Assembly: GCA_009760855.2 (NCBI GenBank)
Contig: WPIO01000008.1
Coordinates: 8,789,501-8,853,500 of the forward strand
Reading direction: 5' to 3'
Source of the DNA: Cristatella mucedo
Lineage: Eukaryota; Bryozoa; Phylactolaemata; Cristatellidae
DNA length: 64,000 nt
Below the pieces are notes generated by a model. The model was not told the origin of the DNA, made no database searches, and saw nothing but the letters and a program-made list of their open reading frames with translations. This document shows, one piece after another, positions 13,701 through 37,738 of the stretch (positions within the stretch are counted from its first letter, which is position 1; each line of letters opens with the position of its first letter). Made by a program: the position numbers and the translations under genes.

Positions 13701-16172
13701 CGTCATTCACGTGCTTATGCAACCTGACACTGTGCATGCTGACACTAACCACATTTGCATGCTGACCCTGTGCATGTCACTCCCAACCATGTTATTCATT
13801 TTGTTTGTTCATCAAGCATGCTATTACTCACCATTCAATTGCATTTCCCTTTGCAGCAAATGTAAAGCGCCTAGAGAAAGATTGAGTTCTCTGAGGGCGC
13901 TTTATCAAGTGCATTAATATTATTATTATTATTCCTAAGTAGGTCGTTGTACACCCTAAGCAAAGCTGATTCTGTTGAGCCAGACTGGAACTTACTAGCA
14001 AGGTTGGAAGTTTCAATATATGAGTTTAGCTGGTTCGCCACGACTCTTTTCACTGTCTTTGATAGGAATGGTAGTGTAGCTTTCTTGAGAAGTGGCCTGA
14101 CTACAGCTTTTTTGAAAGGTGCTGGGAAATGACCTGAGGCTAATGACATATTAATGATGTTAGTTATGCATGGCAGTAGCAGATCAATGCAACATAGGAG
14201 CAGGACAGTGGGAATATGGTCCAACGGACTTGCTGTCTTCTTTGATTGAGATGCAAACTTCAAGACGAGATCACTAGTGACCTGCTTTAATGTAGACTGA
14301 GATGCAGCTAGGAATTGAGGGACAGCATTCTAGGGGGGATTTTGTCATCGCAGGGATGGACTCCCTGATCTTGTGTATCCTCTTGACAAAGAATCGAAAG
14401 AAGCGATCGGCTAGATCTTCACAAGGATCATCAATTAAGGAGCTAATGTGGGAGCTTTTGAGATGGTTGATCGTCGACATCAGCATTTTTGGATTGTGCA
14501 TCTGTGATTCAACAATGTTTCTATAGAAGCTTGACTTGGCCTTTGCTAGGATCGATTGGTACGACCTACAGTAGTCCTCATATGCCTGTCGATGGACAGT
14601 CAGTCCTGATCGTTTGTATGCTTTTTCAAGCCTTCGCTTAGTAGACCTGGCTAGCTTAATTGCTGTGGTAAACCATACACCGTCTGGGCAAGGGTGCACA
14701 GTGCGCGTAGTCAGAGGTGCAAACTCGTCGAGCTCGTCAGATAGTGTCGTGTTGTAGCTATGTACCAATGATGACATCGGATGGAGGACTGAGCAGCAGA
14801 GGCAAAGCAGATATTCTCGCATGGACAGCATCGTTGTCAAGGGTCTTGAGGTTTTGCGATTCACAGGTGATTTTATAGGAGGTGGGCACACACTGCTGAT
14901 TGAATGAGATCTGCATGTGGTCAGAAAAGCAGGATTTGGTAATAATTGGTGATGGCAAAGTGCAGTTTTATGAGAAAATCTGGGCGAGTGTGTGACCTTT
15001 GGTGTGAGTAGGGCCGTGCACATGAGCCACAAGAGACACTCGTCGAGTAATCCTCTGGGAAACGAGCTTACTATTATTTATTGCCCCTGGGATCTGCATG
15101 CTGGGTGGCAGGCAGCTCGGTGTTAGTTAGCCAACCTTAGAAGCTGTCGATTGTCACACCTTAGTTCATCATATTTGCTATAGCTAGCCAGCTATCGTGA
15201 GCTCGTGCTGCTGCCCTTGCCTCTCTTTAAGCAGAAGATTTGACCTTGATGTACTGCTATGGGGGGTGTCAGTAGGTATCGATAGGATGACCACTAGCAC
15301 TCAAAAATGAGAGCAAATGGTACAAATTCCATTGATTTCTGCTCTATTCTGAAATAAAAAAGGCACCCTAAACTTGCAAATTGTAAATGACAAAGTTATA
15401 ATCACACGAACAAGCTGATATGGGAGCACTACATAACCTCTATTTTTTCAGGTAGTTCATCAAGTCTGAAAGAGGGTGCTGTGAGCCATCTGAATTGTCA
15501 GCACGACTCATAGATCCCCACCGGAAGTTTAACTGTAGGAGTATGGTTTCTAGTGTCTGGTGGTGACTGATGTCAGTCTGAAACACCCGGCAAGCATTCA
15601 GGACCGTATGTTGACAAGGACAGACAGACGTATAAGCAAGAATAGCAGTCTTTCGTCCCATATATGAATCCGCAGCATTATCCCTATTAACATGGGAGTA
15701 GTCAGCATATGAGAACATCTATTTGCCGGCCCGAGCATATTTGTCCAAGTGGAGTCGACTGAAGATCTGTGTACAGACACATCGCGATGACCGTTGCAGA
15801 ACATCAAGCCTGGCCCTTAATCACCTTATGAACAGTCGTATTTAGTGTAGTGTTAAACCCTGCATGTGTATATCTATGCTGAGAACCGTTTCTATGATCC
15901 CTGTAAATTCACTATCAATCGGCATTTTCTTTCGGCAGAGCTCCGTTCTGCTGAGCATGCAGCGCCAGATGCGTAAGAGCACTCCCGGAGGAGCACCGAT
16001 GTCACCAGCCAGCTCACCCCTGGTCGCTGGTCACAGATCTACATCATCTGCACTGTCGCCAGGCAGCAAGTCGGCCGTTGCTGCAACCCAACTGCCTACG
16101 CAAGGCTTGCTATTCCCCAACCAGGATTACTACCGTCTTGTGGATACATTTACTAGGAGCATGCTGAAATGA
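1565..16172 (+). CDS. NUP188: Nucleoporin NUP188, C-terminal part (gene enters from the left edge)
   Basis: This is the 3' part of a gene for the large alpha-helical scaffold nucleoporin Nup188, a component of the inner ring of the nuclear pore complex. Exons assigned: 1565-1759, 4562-4670, 4819-4977, 5128-5292, 5509-5583, about 6368-6416 (tentative), 8607-8703, 9467-9667, 10301-10428, 11572-11737 and 15939-16172. Recognition rests on recalled similarity to vertebrate NUP188. Matching blocks include WLGVYRTAIRFEAE followed by LGHSFLQDALSFIAV, LRHHSPDLCSLLLD, a SFGTLL motif, RDKLRLKRELNAEL, and a Ser/Pro-rich tail before the terminal helix. From 8607 on, every junction is GT-AG and in phase. 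At least one exon between 1760 and 4561 is missing from this model, because phases 0 and 2 do not join there. About 520 codons are seen, against roughly 1,750 for the vertebrate protein, so the 5' two thirds lie left of the window. Confidence 0.9.
2795..2935 (-). mobile_element. SINE-2 copy
   Basis: Read on the minus strand, it has a tRNA-like head (TGGTCCAGCAGTTAAGGTGC, then box B-like GGGCTCGAACCC) followed by the tail CTTGGGGCGCTACACAAAT. It lies in a NUP188 intron. Confidence 0.6.
3885..4105 (+). mobile_element. LINE-A 3' end
   Basis: It shares the LINE-A 3' UTR: GTGATTCGTCCTTAATGTGC, repeats of TGCATGCTGACCCTGTGCAT, GCAAATGTAAAGTGCCTAGA, and an (ATT)n end. It is strongly 5' truncated. 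Confidence 0.75.
4562..4670 (+). CDS. NUP188: NUP188 exon
   Basis: It lies between a CGCACAG acceptor and a GTGAGG donor. The reading NTFVADCSVNGLLSL then LPSCKALLAELHPEIR is a helical segment. It ends in phase 0, matching the next exon, and needs two bases from an upstream exon that I could not find. Confidence 0.65.
4819..4977 (+). CDS. NUP188: NUP188 exon with the conserved YR...E..LR.L...FL.dAL.F motif
   Basis: The acceptor is CTTTGCAG and the donor GTGAGC; 53 codons, phase 0 at both ends. The segment WLGVYRTAIRFEAEILRSLG and the following FLQDALSFIAV align well with the recalled vertebrate NUP188 block WLGLYRFSLSLMERLLKTLR ... FLTEALDFVGV. This is one of the strongest identifiers of the gene. 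Confidence 0.88.
5128..5292 (+). CDS. NUP188: NUP188 exon
   Basis: The acceptor TTTGCACAG follows a CT-rich tract and the donor is GTGAGC; 55 codons, phase 0. The part ELSDTCRLLAVLSSS ... WHPELGHHATQRLL corresponds to the vertebrate segment with FMKEWHFHLPQLMRD. A reading frame open through both flanking introns makes the ORF here look longer than the exon. Confidence 0.82.
5509..5583 (+). CDS. NUP188: NUP188 short exon
   Basis: The acceptor is GTGTTGCAG and the donor GTGAGT; 25 codons, phase 0. AAVCIAYHNCVALLGQPAIV matches the vertebrate helix IQVNLGYLCQACTSLLHSRK in position and pattern. Confidence 0.8.
6368..6416 (+). CDS. NUP188: Tentative NUP188 linker exon
   Basis: The acceptor is CCCACAG after a T-rich tract and the donor GTAGGT. 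One frame reads SVPASASDSSSPVV, like the Ser/Ala-rich disordered linker expected at this point in NUP188. That frame joins the next exon in phase but not exon 5509-5583, so a small exon may be missing in between. An alternative donor four bases downstream would keep the other frame. Confidence 0.45.
7013..7059 (+). repeat. 22-bp direct tandem duplication
   Basis: GATGATAGGTTTAGCAGAGG occurs twice, 25 bp apart, each followed by CC. Two perfect copies only; a recent local duplication within a NUP188 intron. Confidence 0.8.
8075..8270 (-). mobile_element. Degenerate SINE-2
   Basis: On the minus strand, TTGGCCAAGGGGTCAAGGTGC resembles the SINE-2 head and is followed by a GTCGTGGGCACG segment near the box B position. 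Part of the head is duplicated (GTGAGCACCTTGACC occurs with a near copy). Old and diverged. Confidence 0.4.
8607..8703 (+). CDS. NUP188: NUP188 exon
   Basis: The acceptor is TTTTTCAG and the donor GTGCAT; one base plus 32 codons, ending in phase 0. ASIINNLLDIASNCAFILRH then HSPDLCSLLLDK aligns with vertebrate VQYGLLKILSKTLAALRHFTPDVCQILLDQ spacing. Confidence 0.88.
9315..9400 (+). mobile_element. SINE/LINE 3' tail fragment
   Basis: GCATATGTAAAGTGACTCAA, then AGAGATCTAGTTCTCTTTTG, then GGTGCTATATAAATGTTATTG is the hairpin tail typical of L2/CR1-type LINEs and the SINEs that share it. The body upstream could not be assigned. Confidence 0.5.
9467..9667 (+). CDS. NUP188: NUP188 exon with SFGTLL motif
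   Basis: The acceptor is TATGTTGCAG and the donor GTGAGT; 67 codons, phase 0. The segment ending PPISFGTLLSCVTYCVTWLT corresponds to the vertebrate APSFGTLLATVNVALNML helix. The preceding 45 residues are less conserved and probably loop. Confidence 0.86.
10035..10190 (+). mobile_element. SINE-1 copy, diverged
   Basis: It has CTTCACGATCGAGGTCATGG, GGGCAATCCTTTATCCCACT, and ends TTTAATCAGCTAACC, all SINE-1 landmarks. It lies between two NUP188 exons. Confidence 0.5.
10301..10428 (+). CDS. NUP188: NUP188 disordered-linker exon
   Basis: The acceptor is CGCTGTAG and the donor GTATGC; 42 codons plus two bases. The reading is rich in Gly, Ser, Thr, Pro, Gln and Ala, as expected of an unstructured linker. 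The two leftover bases (GG) join the first base of the next exon to make a Gly codon. The other two frames are also open, so the frame choice rests on splice phase. Confidence 0.75.
11572..11737 (+). CDS. NUP188: NUP188 exon
   Basis: The acceptor is CTCCTTTCAG and the donor GTAAGT; one base plus 55 codons. HFALENSLCLVLSQAALSL and STRDKLRLKRELNAEL match the vertebrate block MENCFYLLISQAMRYL ... RDKQRMKQELSSEL. It ends in phase 0 before the 4.2-kb last intron, which is filled by LINEs. Confidence 0.9.
11790..15060 (-). mobile_element. LINE-A (CR1/L2-group retrotransposon), 5' truncated
   Basis: A minus-strand non-LTR element fills the last NUP188 intron. From its 5' end: a worn segment after the endonuclease (14274-15032); RT fingers with LLRVYNDLL (13931-14263); RT palm with LSAAFDTIDHKVLLERL, GVPQGSVLGPVLF and FYADD (12732-13166); a thumb-region block with IGSASISAVESARNLDVMF (12467-12691); and a C-terminal block with LQLVQNSAARL and PHWLPVKRRIDFKVLSLTFR (12069-12470). 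It ends with GCGCTTTACATTTGC and (TAA)n at 11793-11805 in plus orientation. Internal stops and frame breaks show it is dead. A second LINE-A is inserted in it at 13178-13930. Confidence 0.92.
13178..13930 (+). mobile_element. Younger LINE-A 3' fragment nested in the minus-strand LINE-A
   Basis: A plus-strand copy of the LINE-A C-terminus and 3' UTR (VTSRLDFCNSLLIGL, LVQNSAARLVCRERHSCHIT) ends with GTAAAGCGCC ... GGGCGCTTTATCAAGTGC and (ATT)n. It splits the RT of the host element just after LLRN. ATTCC flanks it at 13173-13177 and 13931-13935, a plausible target-site duplication. Confidence 0.9.
15939..16172 (+). CDS. NUP188: NUP188 terminal exon
   Basis: The acceptor is CTTTCGGCAG. It codes 77 residues and a TGA stop at 16170-16172. 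It opens SSVLLSMQRQMRKSTPGGAP, continues with a Ser/Pro linker, and closes with a short helix (DYYRLVDTFTRSMLK), as vertebrate NUP188 ends ...LIQLVQAFVRHMQR. The stop faces the ALAD stop 173 bp away. Confidence 0.92.
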   Translation, partial: SSVLLSMQRQMRKSTPGGAPMSPASSPLVAGHRSTSSALSPGSKSAVAATQLPTQGLLFPNQDYYRLVDTFTRSMLK

Positions 16173-16245
16173 AAGAACTAATGTTGCATGCACTTTTAAG
16201 GAAGGAAAACTGTGGTATAGGTGATGATAGTCTGTACAAACATTG

Positions 16246-16251
16246 TTTATT
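16246..16251 (-). promoter_or_regulatory. Probable ALAD poly(A) signal AATAAA
   Basis: A canonical AATAAA lies on the minus strand 95 nt past the ALAD stop, giving a 3' UTR of roughly 110-120 nt. It falls between the two convergent stop codons. Confidence 0.6.
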
Positions 16252-16345
16252 AACAAAATATGTTGATATTAGTTGTGCATGTACTACGGCTTAAGATATC
16301 TCAGTTTTGTTACCTCGCAAGGACATGAAACTCAAATGAGTCGAG

Positions 16346-30679
<14,334 letters not shown>

Positions 30680-31179
30680 GAGTTCAAATTTACCGTCCAG
30701 GTCACAGGAAGAGGCCGGGTCGAGGACGGAGGGTTGTCCGTAAGATTCGTCGTAACCATGCACACCCATGTCATTTTGGAAGATTTTTGTTCAATTAAAT
30801 AACGGAAATAATTTCAAAATACTTCTTCACTTCATGAAGCTTACGTATTCACATGTCAGAGTTAAAATTTGGCCACGCTTTAAAAAAAAATGGCTGCTCG
30901 CGTTGGTAGCGCATTCGTGTAATTCTAGCGCTCTACCATTAAGCTCTATCTATTAGGTGCAGATAAAATTTGTATCAATTCTTTTCCGTGTTCAAGAGTG
31001 TCAGTAAATGACCTTAATTGAGCCCGCTACAACTTTTACGAACTGGGTCTTCGCTCCCATGGCCCACGAAAAAGAACCACGAAGTAACTTATCCGGCACC
31101 TCCAAATTTCCAAGATACGCGGGTGAAAGTGTCGCAAATTTTAACCTAAACTTGCTCTTAATCGACTGAAATGCAGTAA

Positions 31180-31325
31180 GGATGGCCGAGCAGTTTTGGC
31201 CCAGTGGTTATGGTGCTCGCCCTGATCAAAGACAAGGTGAATGCATTGGAGGACGGCCGAGACCAAGGGCTCGAGCCGTGTGGCATATGTAAAGCGCCTG
31301 AAGTAATATAATAGCGCCTGTTTAA
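31180..31325 (+). mobile_element. SINE-2 copy
   Basis: Head TTGGCCCAGTGGTTATGGTGC, box B-like GGGCTCGAGCC, then GGCATATGTAAAGCGCCTGA and AATAGCGCCTGTTTAA. It lies about 500 bp upstream of ALAD exon 1. Confidence 0.65.
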
Positions 31326-31506
31326 TAGAGTAGGCGGAAATCCCTCTAAGGCTGGCGCTTCTTTGGCGCACAAAATCGGAGGGCATTCGGAAAAACCTAT
31401 TATTTCTACTTCAAACAAGCTGAAAAGATTTACTGAAGAGAAGATACAGAGGCTAAATATTGATCGGTGCATCTTCAACGCAAAACTTTGCGCTCTGTCT
31501 CCAAGT

Positions 31507-32150
31507 AATAATGATAAGAATATATTTGATACAGCGCCCTCGGAGAATAAATCTCTTTCTGGGTACTTTGCATTTTCTGCAGAGGAAGCACGATCAAACG
31601 ATTAGTGGTAGCATGCTCAATGACAGCAAGCATAACATGGTTGGGGTGACAGGCACAGGGCCTGCATGCAAGTATGGTTAGTGGCAGCATGCACAGTGTC
31701 AGCACACATAAGATTGCATGTACATGCCGAATTACATGGACTCACTAGAGGCTCTCATAAATAGATGCACTTTTAGTTTCTTTGAAATGCCTAGTCAGGG
31801 GATGTCGTGACGCAAGTCGGGAGTGAGTTCAAGGCTTTGGGAGCACACGAACTAAAGGCGCGATCTCCAATGGATTTGAGGTTCGTACGCGGTATAGGTG
31901 AAGGCTTGGATTCCGAAAAGCGAGCAGTACGATACGTAGCCTGGTGGGGAGTAAATCTGATAGGTAGGTTAGAGCCAAAAAATGAAAGAGGACCTAAAAG
32001 TGAGTGACGGAACGTTGAAGTCGATGTTTCACTTGACTGGGAGCCAGTGCAGGTCGGCGAGAAGTCGTGTGATGTGGCAACTGCGAAGCTCATGAGTCTG
32101 GCTGCAGAGTTTCGTTGCAGCTATAATAATAATAATAATATTAATAATAA
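31507..32150 (-). mobile_element. LINE-A 3' fragment
   Basis: On the minus strand: part of the C-terminal block (HDFSPTCTGSQSS equivalent), then the 3' UTR with TGCATGCAGGCCCTGTGCCT and a tail of AGAAATAGATT type, ending in an ATT-like repeat at 31507. A second AAT repeat at 32124-32150 abuts its 5' side and may mark another short tail. Confidence 0.8.
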
Positions 32151-33284
32151 TACACTTGATATTGAGATCTCCGATAATTCCTGTAACTAAGCCTGTAAGC
32201 CAGTAACTCTCCGTCGCTGTCAAATAGAGTATTCCCTACGCTATGGATATTGACTTGTTAGTTTGAAGTGTGGGAGCCCTCAGGCGTTACAGCCGAGGGC
32301 TCCGCTACTGTCGGCGTAAGTGCGCGCGTTCTTGCTGCATCTGCAAGTTAAAAGCGGCTATCTTAAGGCCGGCAGCCCAGAGCCCGCAGCCGGTATTTTT
32401 TGCCCGTCAGCCACGACGTCACGAGCTCCGTCACGAGCGCGCAGCGTTTGCCGGGCGTAGTTTAGCCCCGCATACGCCACGAAAGCCGCTGCTTTCCCGC
32501 TTGTAGCAGCAGCAGCAGACGACGCCAATAGCTGCGGCTGCTCTTCACGCCGCTGCTGCTCTTCGAACTTCTCTTTGTAGTAACAAAAGCCCGGATGCAA
32601 CAGCAAGCAAACGTGTTCACGTGCACGTGCATATCTGTGTCTGCACGGAATGACTGTAGAAGCAACAGGTATTAGTCAACGCAATATAGTGGGAACGTGG
32701 CTAATTCGTTCTGTAGGCACGGTTGCAAGATGGGGCAATGTTGCAAGATAATAATGACACATGTGTCAGGAAAGATATTTCTCGAGTTCTTTCTTTTTTA
32801 AAGTTGTAGTTCTTCAGAATGAAAGCATTGATTGAACGGCTAGCTTTTGTCTTACAGGAAAAGGTCGTGGCAACTAGCTTTCTCCCAAACTGCTGCTTAT
32901 TTTAGGTAAGAGCGCGAACAGTGATACACATAATCTCCAGGCTACGGCGAATGAATTTATCATCAAAGTTCAAAGCCACAGAAGCTTTAGGAATTAAAGA
33001 TCAGCCACATAAAGTTTAAGAAATAAAGAATGCAGGCGTTTTCAGGATAAAAATCAACTAAATTATGAATATGGTTAATGCAATTGAATGCAAGAAATAT
33101 GATAAATAAATACCACTAATCGAACAAAATATATGTTGTGCTCAGCGTGTGCTTAGAGTGCTCCCCGAGGTTTTAAAGAGCCTTGAGATATGAAAATCTA
33201 TATGATTTTGCTTTTTATGAGAAATCGTTCTCATTTTTTAAGTTACCCAACAAAGCGTAGCGACCATCAGCAAGAGCTGTATTC
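32151..33284. other. Intergenic; CpG-rich block at about 32250-32560
   Basis: The first half is CpG-rich with GCAGCAGCAG/CTGCTGCTG inverted runs (32503-32570) and a CACGACGTCACGAG site resembling a cAMP-response element at about 32413. The remainder is AT-rich without recognisable content. No gene could be assigned. Confidence 0.4.
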
Positions 33285-33470
33285 TACTTGGTGAGCCGTA
33301 ATAGCTTACTAGGTAAGGCGGTTGCTTTTCACGACCTCGGCCTCGAGGTCGTCGGTTCGAATCCTGCCGTGGGCGATCCTTTATCGCCACTGCAAGCGGT
33401 GGTGATAGCCGTAAAGGCTAATCCGTCGCTATACAAAAAGAGGCTGTTCAATCAGCTAGCCTTTTTCTTT
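33285..33470 (+). mobile_element. SINE-1 copy, well preserved
   Basis: The tRNA-like head is TAGCTTACTAGGTAAGGCGG (box A) with GTCGGTTCGAATCCTGCC (box B). The body is GGGCGATCCTTTATCGCCAC and GGTGGTGATAGCCGTAAAGG. The end is AAAAGAGGCTGTTCAATCAG. It is the best SINE-1 reference in the window. Confidence 0.8.
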
Positions 33471-33887
33471 TTATTTGTACTTCGGTGCTTTCAAGGTATC
33501 CACGTTTATGCGAAGACCAAATCCACTTCAGTTGACCAATTTTCCATGATCCTGGTGCAATTGCAAGTCAAGGCTTTTAACCCCTGTACGCGTGCCTTTG
33601 CCCTTTGTGGACATATGGCCTCATCGGATGTGCAAGAGTAAAGCGAGAAAACTTTGCTGCGACAGCTGAGCTACACGTTCCAAATCTCTGCAATATATCT
33701 ACCACATTTGTTGACATAAAAAAGTCCCCTGGAGGCTCAAGTATATAGCTTACTGACTGCGATACTTGCAGCCGGGGCCGAAGCGCTTCGTCCAGGCGAC
33801 CCAAGCAATCGCCTGAGGCGTTTGGCCGAGGGGGCGCCAGAAAAAAAACATAGACGACTAAAAGGTAGGTAGCTATCTTTTGGTGAG

Positions 33888-34255
33888 ATGTTAATAACGA
33901 ACACGGAGCCACTTTCCATATCAAAACTTTTTGGCAGCTTGAATATCATAGAAATCCGCTTTGAAGAGTTATCCGAACAGGGCAGGAGCAAGAAATGGTG
34001 GCGCGAACTGTTTGCGGTGGAGTTGGATTCCAGGGGTTTTGTGGGCAGGTCGACTACGTCATCCTTTGGGCCCATCGGTCTTCGGGAAAACGGCTGCAGC
34101 AGGCAGCGAAAGAACAGGGCGGTGGGCAGCTGAAACCGGCAGTGCGTGGATTTGGTCACAATACTCGAACCTCTCGTATGGGGTACCTAGCAGCTGAGGA
34201 GAGGCTGGAGAGATGTGCAGTTCTCTTGCTGAGCCCCGTGGAGTCATGTATCTAG
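33888..34255 (+). mobile_element. Possible retroelement ORF tail lying inside the hAT relic
   Basis: Across two frames one reads ELFAVELDSRGFVGRSTTSS, then GKRLQQAAKEQGGGQL. From memory this resembles a short RGFVG..ST...L..GL.G..L..A.KE block found downstream of reverse transcriptase in some invertebrate retroelements. It is frameshifted and only about 120 residues. Attribution is uncertain. Confidence 0.35.
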
Positions 34256-34879
34256 GGTGCTCAAACCAATGGCAGAGAATCCTCTATAGGGCTCCTATCT
34301 CCAAGGGCTGCTAGAGAATCCCCCTACCCCCTCTCCCGTGCTAGAGAGTTCATCCCTAGCTTCAAAAGGCGAGTCAAGTATCAATGGCTTGTCCAGGTAC
34401 TGAAGTGGTCCTCACAGGCGCAAGGGAAACCTTGAGCTGGAGGCCTCAAGTTGCTGCGGTCCTCAAAGGCATGATTAGTGAGGCTAATCAGGCTCAAGTC
34501 AGGCTAGCTTCAAAGGGGAGCTGAGAGTCAAATGCCTTTTGTTGAAGATTCACGCCTATATGCACGTGCCCGCAGTGGGATCCCTCTCAGTCCACGATCC
34601 TGTGGTGCAGCTGCACGAACCGTGAGCCTCGGCCGCTTGCTTTTCCTGTTGGCTGCTGTTCGTTCTCATCCTGCTTCTGCACGGTCTAATCATCTGCACA
34701 GCAGACAGGCAACGTTTGTCCTGGGCAGCCACTTTGATCAGGCTGCTGGCCCTTCCGAGGTCAGGGTCAAAGCAGCAGCAATTAGTCCGGTCAAAACACT
34801 GCCAGAAGCCTCGGTCTGCAGCAGGTGACTGGACGACCAGCAGTAGCCTCTCGCTTCTGCTGGGAGGTTGCTGTTCGCC

Positions 34880-34911
<32 letters not shown>

Positions 34912-34931
34912 TAATAGCAATAATAATAATA
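34880..34931 (+). repeat. (AAT)n microsatellite
   Basis: About 17 AAT units with two interruptions. It could be the end of an unrecognised LINE-A tail, but no GTAAAGCGCC-like sequence adjoins it. Confidence 0.9.
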
Positions 34932-37738
34932 CCTAGTAGCTAGATTTCGGTCATTCTTTTCCCAAATGGTACAGAACACGAGCATTAAAAAACTATAATG
35001 CTATTAGTTTGTATAGAGTTATAAGAAACCTTTAGGAGCTCAAAACCGTCAGAGAAGGGCTTAAAAGCCTAAAGAGCAAGCAACAGATAAGGGGCTCTTT
35101 CCTAATATATATAAAGAAGCAAAAATCTTCTATTTAATTGCCATACTAGTCACAGACGAAAAATTCTGAAGTAGAAACATGTCTGGATGAGCAGGGTAAA
35201 GAGACCGCAGTTCCACTTCCAAGTAAAGACAAAAACTATACAGAGATAAATGATAATCCAGAAAATACAGTTCGTCTTGCAACAAATTTAACCGGAGTTT
35301 GATTACAATGATTCTGTCACGTAGGCCTCTGATAATATTAAAACATTGCTGCACGTCTGGTGCAAAATGGACTGCAGCAATTTTGTTTCCGCGACTTTCC
35401 CAAAGATTCACGCAATAAAAGTTTTTCTCAGCTCAGCTACAAAAGCACGCTTGCAAATTGGGAGGAGATGTGCTGCCTGTGGTTGATTTATTCTTTATCA
35501 AGAGATGTAGTATTCTGCTTTTGCTATAAGCTATTCAGCAAGAGAGCATGCATCTTTTCTATCCAAGCAATTGGCTGTAAAGAGTGGAAAAATCAATCTG
35601 CAATTTTGTCCTCATATGAGAAAAGTCCATCACAACTGGAAATTTATATAACTTGGAAGGAATTGGAGGTGCGGCTAGCAATAAGGCAAGACAATTGATG
35701 AGACAATTCAACAGATTTAGCAAAAAATAGGAATATTTAGAAACAGGTCTTGGAGCACCTCATTGCATTAGAAGAGTACTTGGAACTCAAAATTTAGCAT
35801 TCTATCGATTAAATGAAATGCTCTTCGCACCTGGGAATGGAAAATTTCTCAAAGCCGTCGAGTTTCTAGCTTTCTGCGATTTTCTGATGATGGTACATCT
35901 GTGGAGGGTTACTGACAAGAAGCTTACGTAAATTATACTGGCACTGATATCCAGAATGAATTAATACTAACTTTGGCTTCTACACTAAAGTATCAGATTA
36001 CATTAGCATCAACAAAATGCTATTCGGCTATCCTTGACTGTATCCCAGATGTCACCCACACTAAACAGATGACCATGATTATTCGTTTTTTTCACCTAAG
36101 TGAAACCGAAGCAATAATCAGAGAGTATTTTCTTGATTTTATCCCGTTACAAGAGACCACAGCTGCATTCATAACTGAAGTTGTGCTTATGCAGCTCAAA
36201 GATATGGCATTGGATGGTGAAAATATGAGAGGATGTGGTTATGATAATGGCAGTAACATAAAAAGTCAGGAAAATAGAATACAGAAGAGGATATTTAACA
36301 TAAATCTATGTGCCTTCTATGCACCTTGCAGTGCCCACTACCTGAATCTAGCTGTAAACTATGTAGCCAAGAGTTTCCTGGAGGCTGTGAATTTTTTATT
36401 TTGTGCAGCAAATATCCATTTTTTTCTATTATCTACTAGGCTTTGGGAGTCCTCAAAAGTCACATTACTGATGACAGTGATCTTACAGTAAAACCACTCA
36501 GTGAAACACGATGGGAAAGTAGAATTGATGCCCTGAAACCGCTATGATGCAACCATGACAAAGTCTATGATGCATTCATTGAGATATTTGAAGATAGGAA
36601 TCAGAAAGGGTTGGCTGGGGCTATGACGAGAGCTGAAGCACAGACAATAACATGGCCAATGACATGGCAAAATGTCCATTTCTAGTATCGCTTCTTACCT
36701 TCTTACAGCATTTGGTTGAGGTCAGTTTCACCAGCCAGCAAAGTTCTTCAGCAGACGTTAACTGAGTCGAGACTCGGAATTAAACAGCTAGAAATCACCA
36801 AAACCGACATCAGTACTCTCCGAAATAAAGAAAGCTCCATAAGCTATTGGCGGATGCAACTCAAATGCCTAAAATGCTGAAGATTGAACCTATTTTTGAA
36901 GCAAATCGACAATTGAAAAAGAGAAGGCTGTTTGATTACGAAGCACGGGGTAAGGCAGTTCATAATTCCAAGGAAAGTTATAATGTCAATTTTTATAATG
37001 CTGTTCTAGATGTGGTAGCAGACTATAACAGAAAGGTTCAATTAGATTCAAGAGCACGGCATATTATTTGGGTTCCTGTATATTATATCTTCAAGATTTC
37101 TGACGTAACCACAGAGGATATCCTAAGTGAGTGTAAGTCTCTTGAGGAGCTCTTTACTCATAGAGACAGCTAGGATTTAGATGGAGAGGAGCTGTGTGGT
37201 GAGCTGCAAGCCATTGCCAGGAGGCTTTCCCAGACAATAAATAACCGAGAGGTCCTGCATATTCTATTGCAGCATAAATTTATAGAGAAACTTTTTTCCA
37301 ATCTGTCAGTGTCCTTCAGAACCTTACTGGCCTTGCCAATTTCAGTGGCTAGTGGAGAAAAACTTTAAAAAAAATTAAAACTAATAAAAAAATTACCTGT
37401 TGTCAACAATGTGACAAGACAAGACTCGCTGGGTTAGCAATCATTTTTACTGATTCAGTTAGCATCTTCACTCGACATTAAAGAAATGGTCTGCAATTTG
37501 GCCAAGGAAAAAGCAAGGAAAGCTAACTTTCGAACATCAATATTTTAAAATTGTATGTATTACTACATCCACACATGTTATTTAACTATGTTTATGAGTC
37601 TTTATGATAATAATTGTTTTGCGCTTTGTAAATTGCGTTTTATTTCGTGATGGGTGGCTGGGGGAGGTAGCGAGTGGAAAGGGGGCGCCAGATATGATGA
37701 TCTCGCCTAGAGCTTCAAAATGCCTTGCACCGGCGCTG

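Larger units (their letters stand above)
33769..37738 (+). mobile_element. Decayed hAT DNA transposon (ZMYM1-like / DUF4371 transposase)
   Basis: Transposase remnants on the plus strand: an N-terminal TTF-type region (35360-35698, with LIYSLSRDVVFCFCYKLFSK and WKELEVRL); a catalytic-domain part (35973-36491, with YSAILDCIPDVTHTKQM, REYFLDFIPL, MRGCGYDNGSNIK and PCSAHYLNLAVN); a helical insertion (36847-37173); and a dimerisation block after stops (about 37300-37420, LPISVASGEKNF). Asp in LDCIPD and in GYDNG fit the hAT acidic residues. Ends are placed tentatively at CAGCCGGGGCCGAAGC and its counterpart CAGCGCCGGTGCAAGG; both carry GGGGGCGCC and AGGCGA nearby. No clear 8-bp duplication was found. 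Several stops and frameshifts make it a pseudogene. Confidence 0.8.

Noticed and set aside
30885-30960. tRNA-like stretch (GTTGGTAGCGCATTCGTGTA / TAATGGTAGAGCGC on the other strand)
   Set aside because: A D-arm-like motif appears, but no acceptor stem or T arm can be formed.
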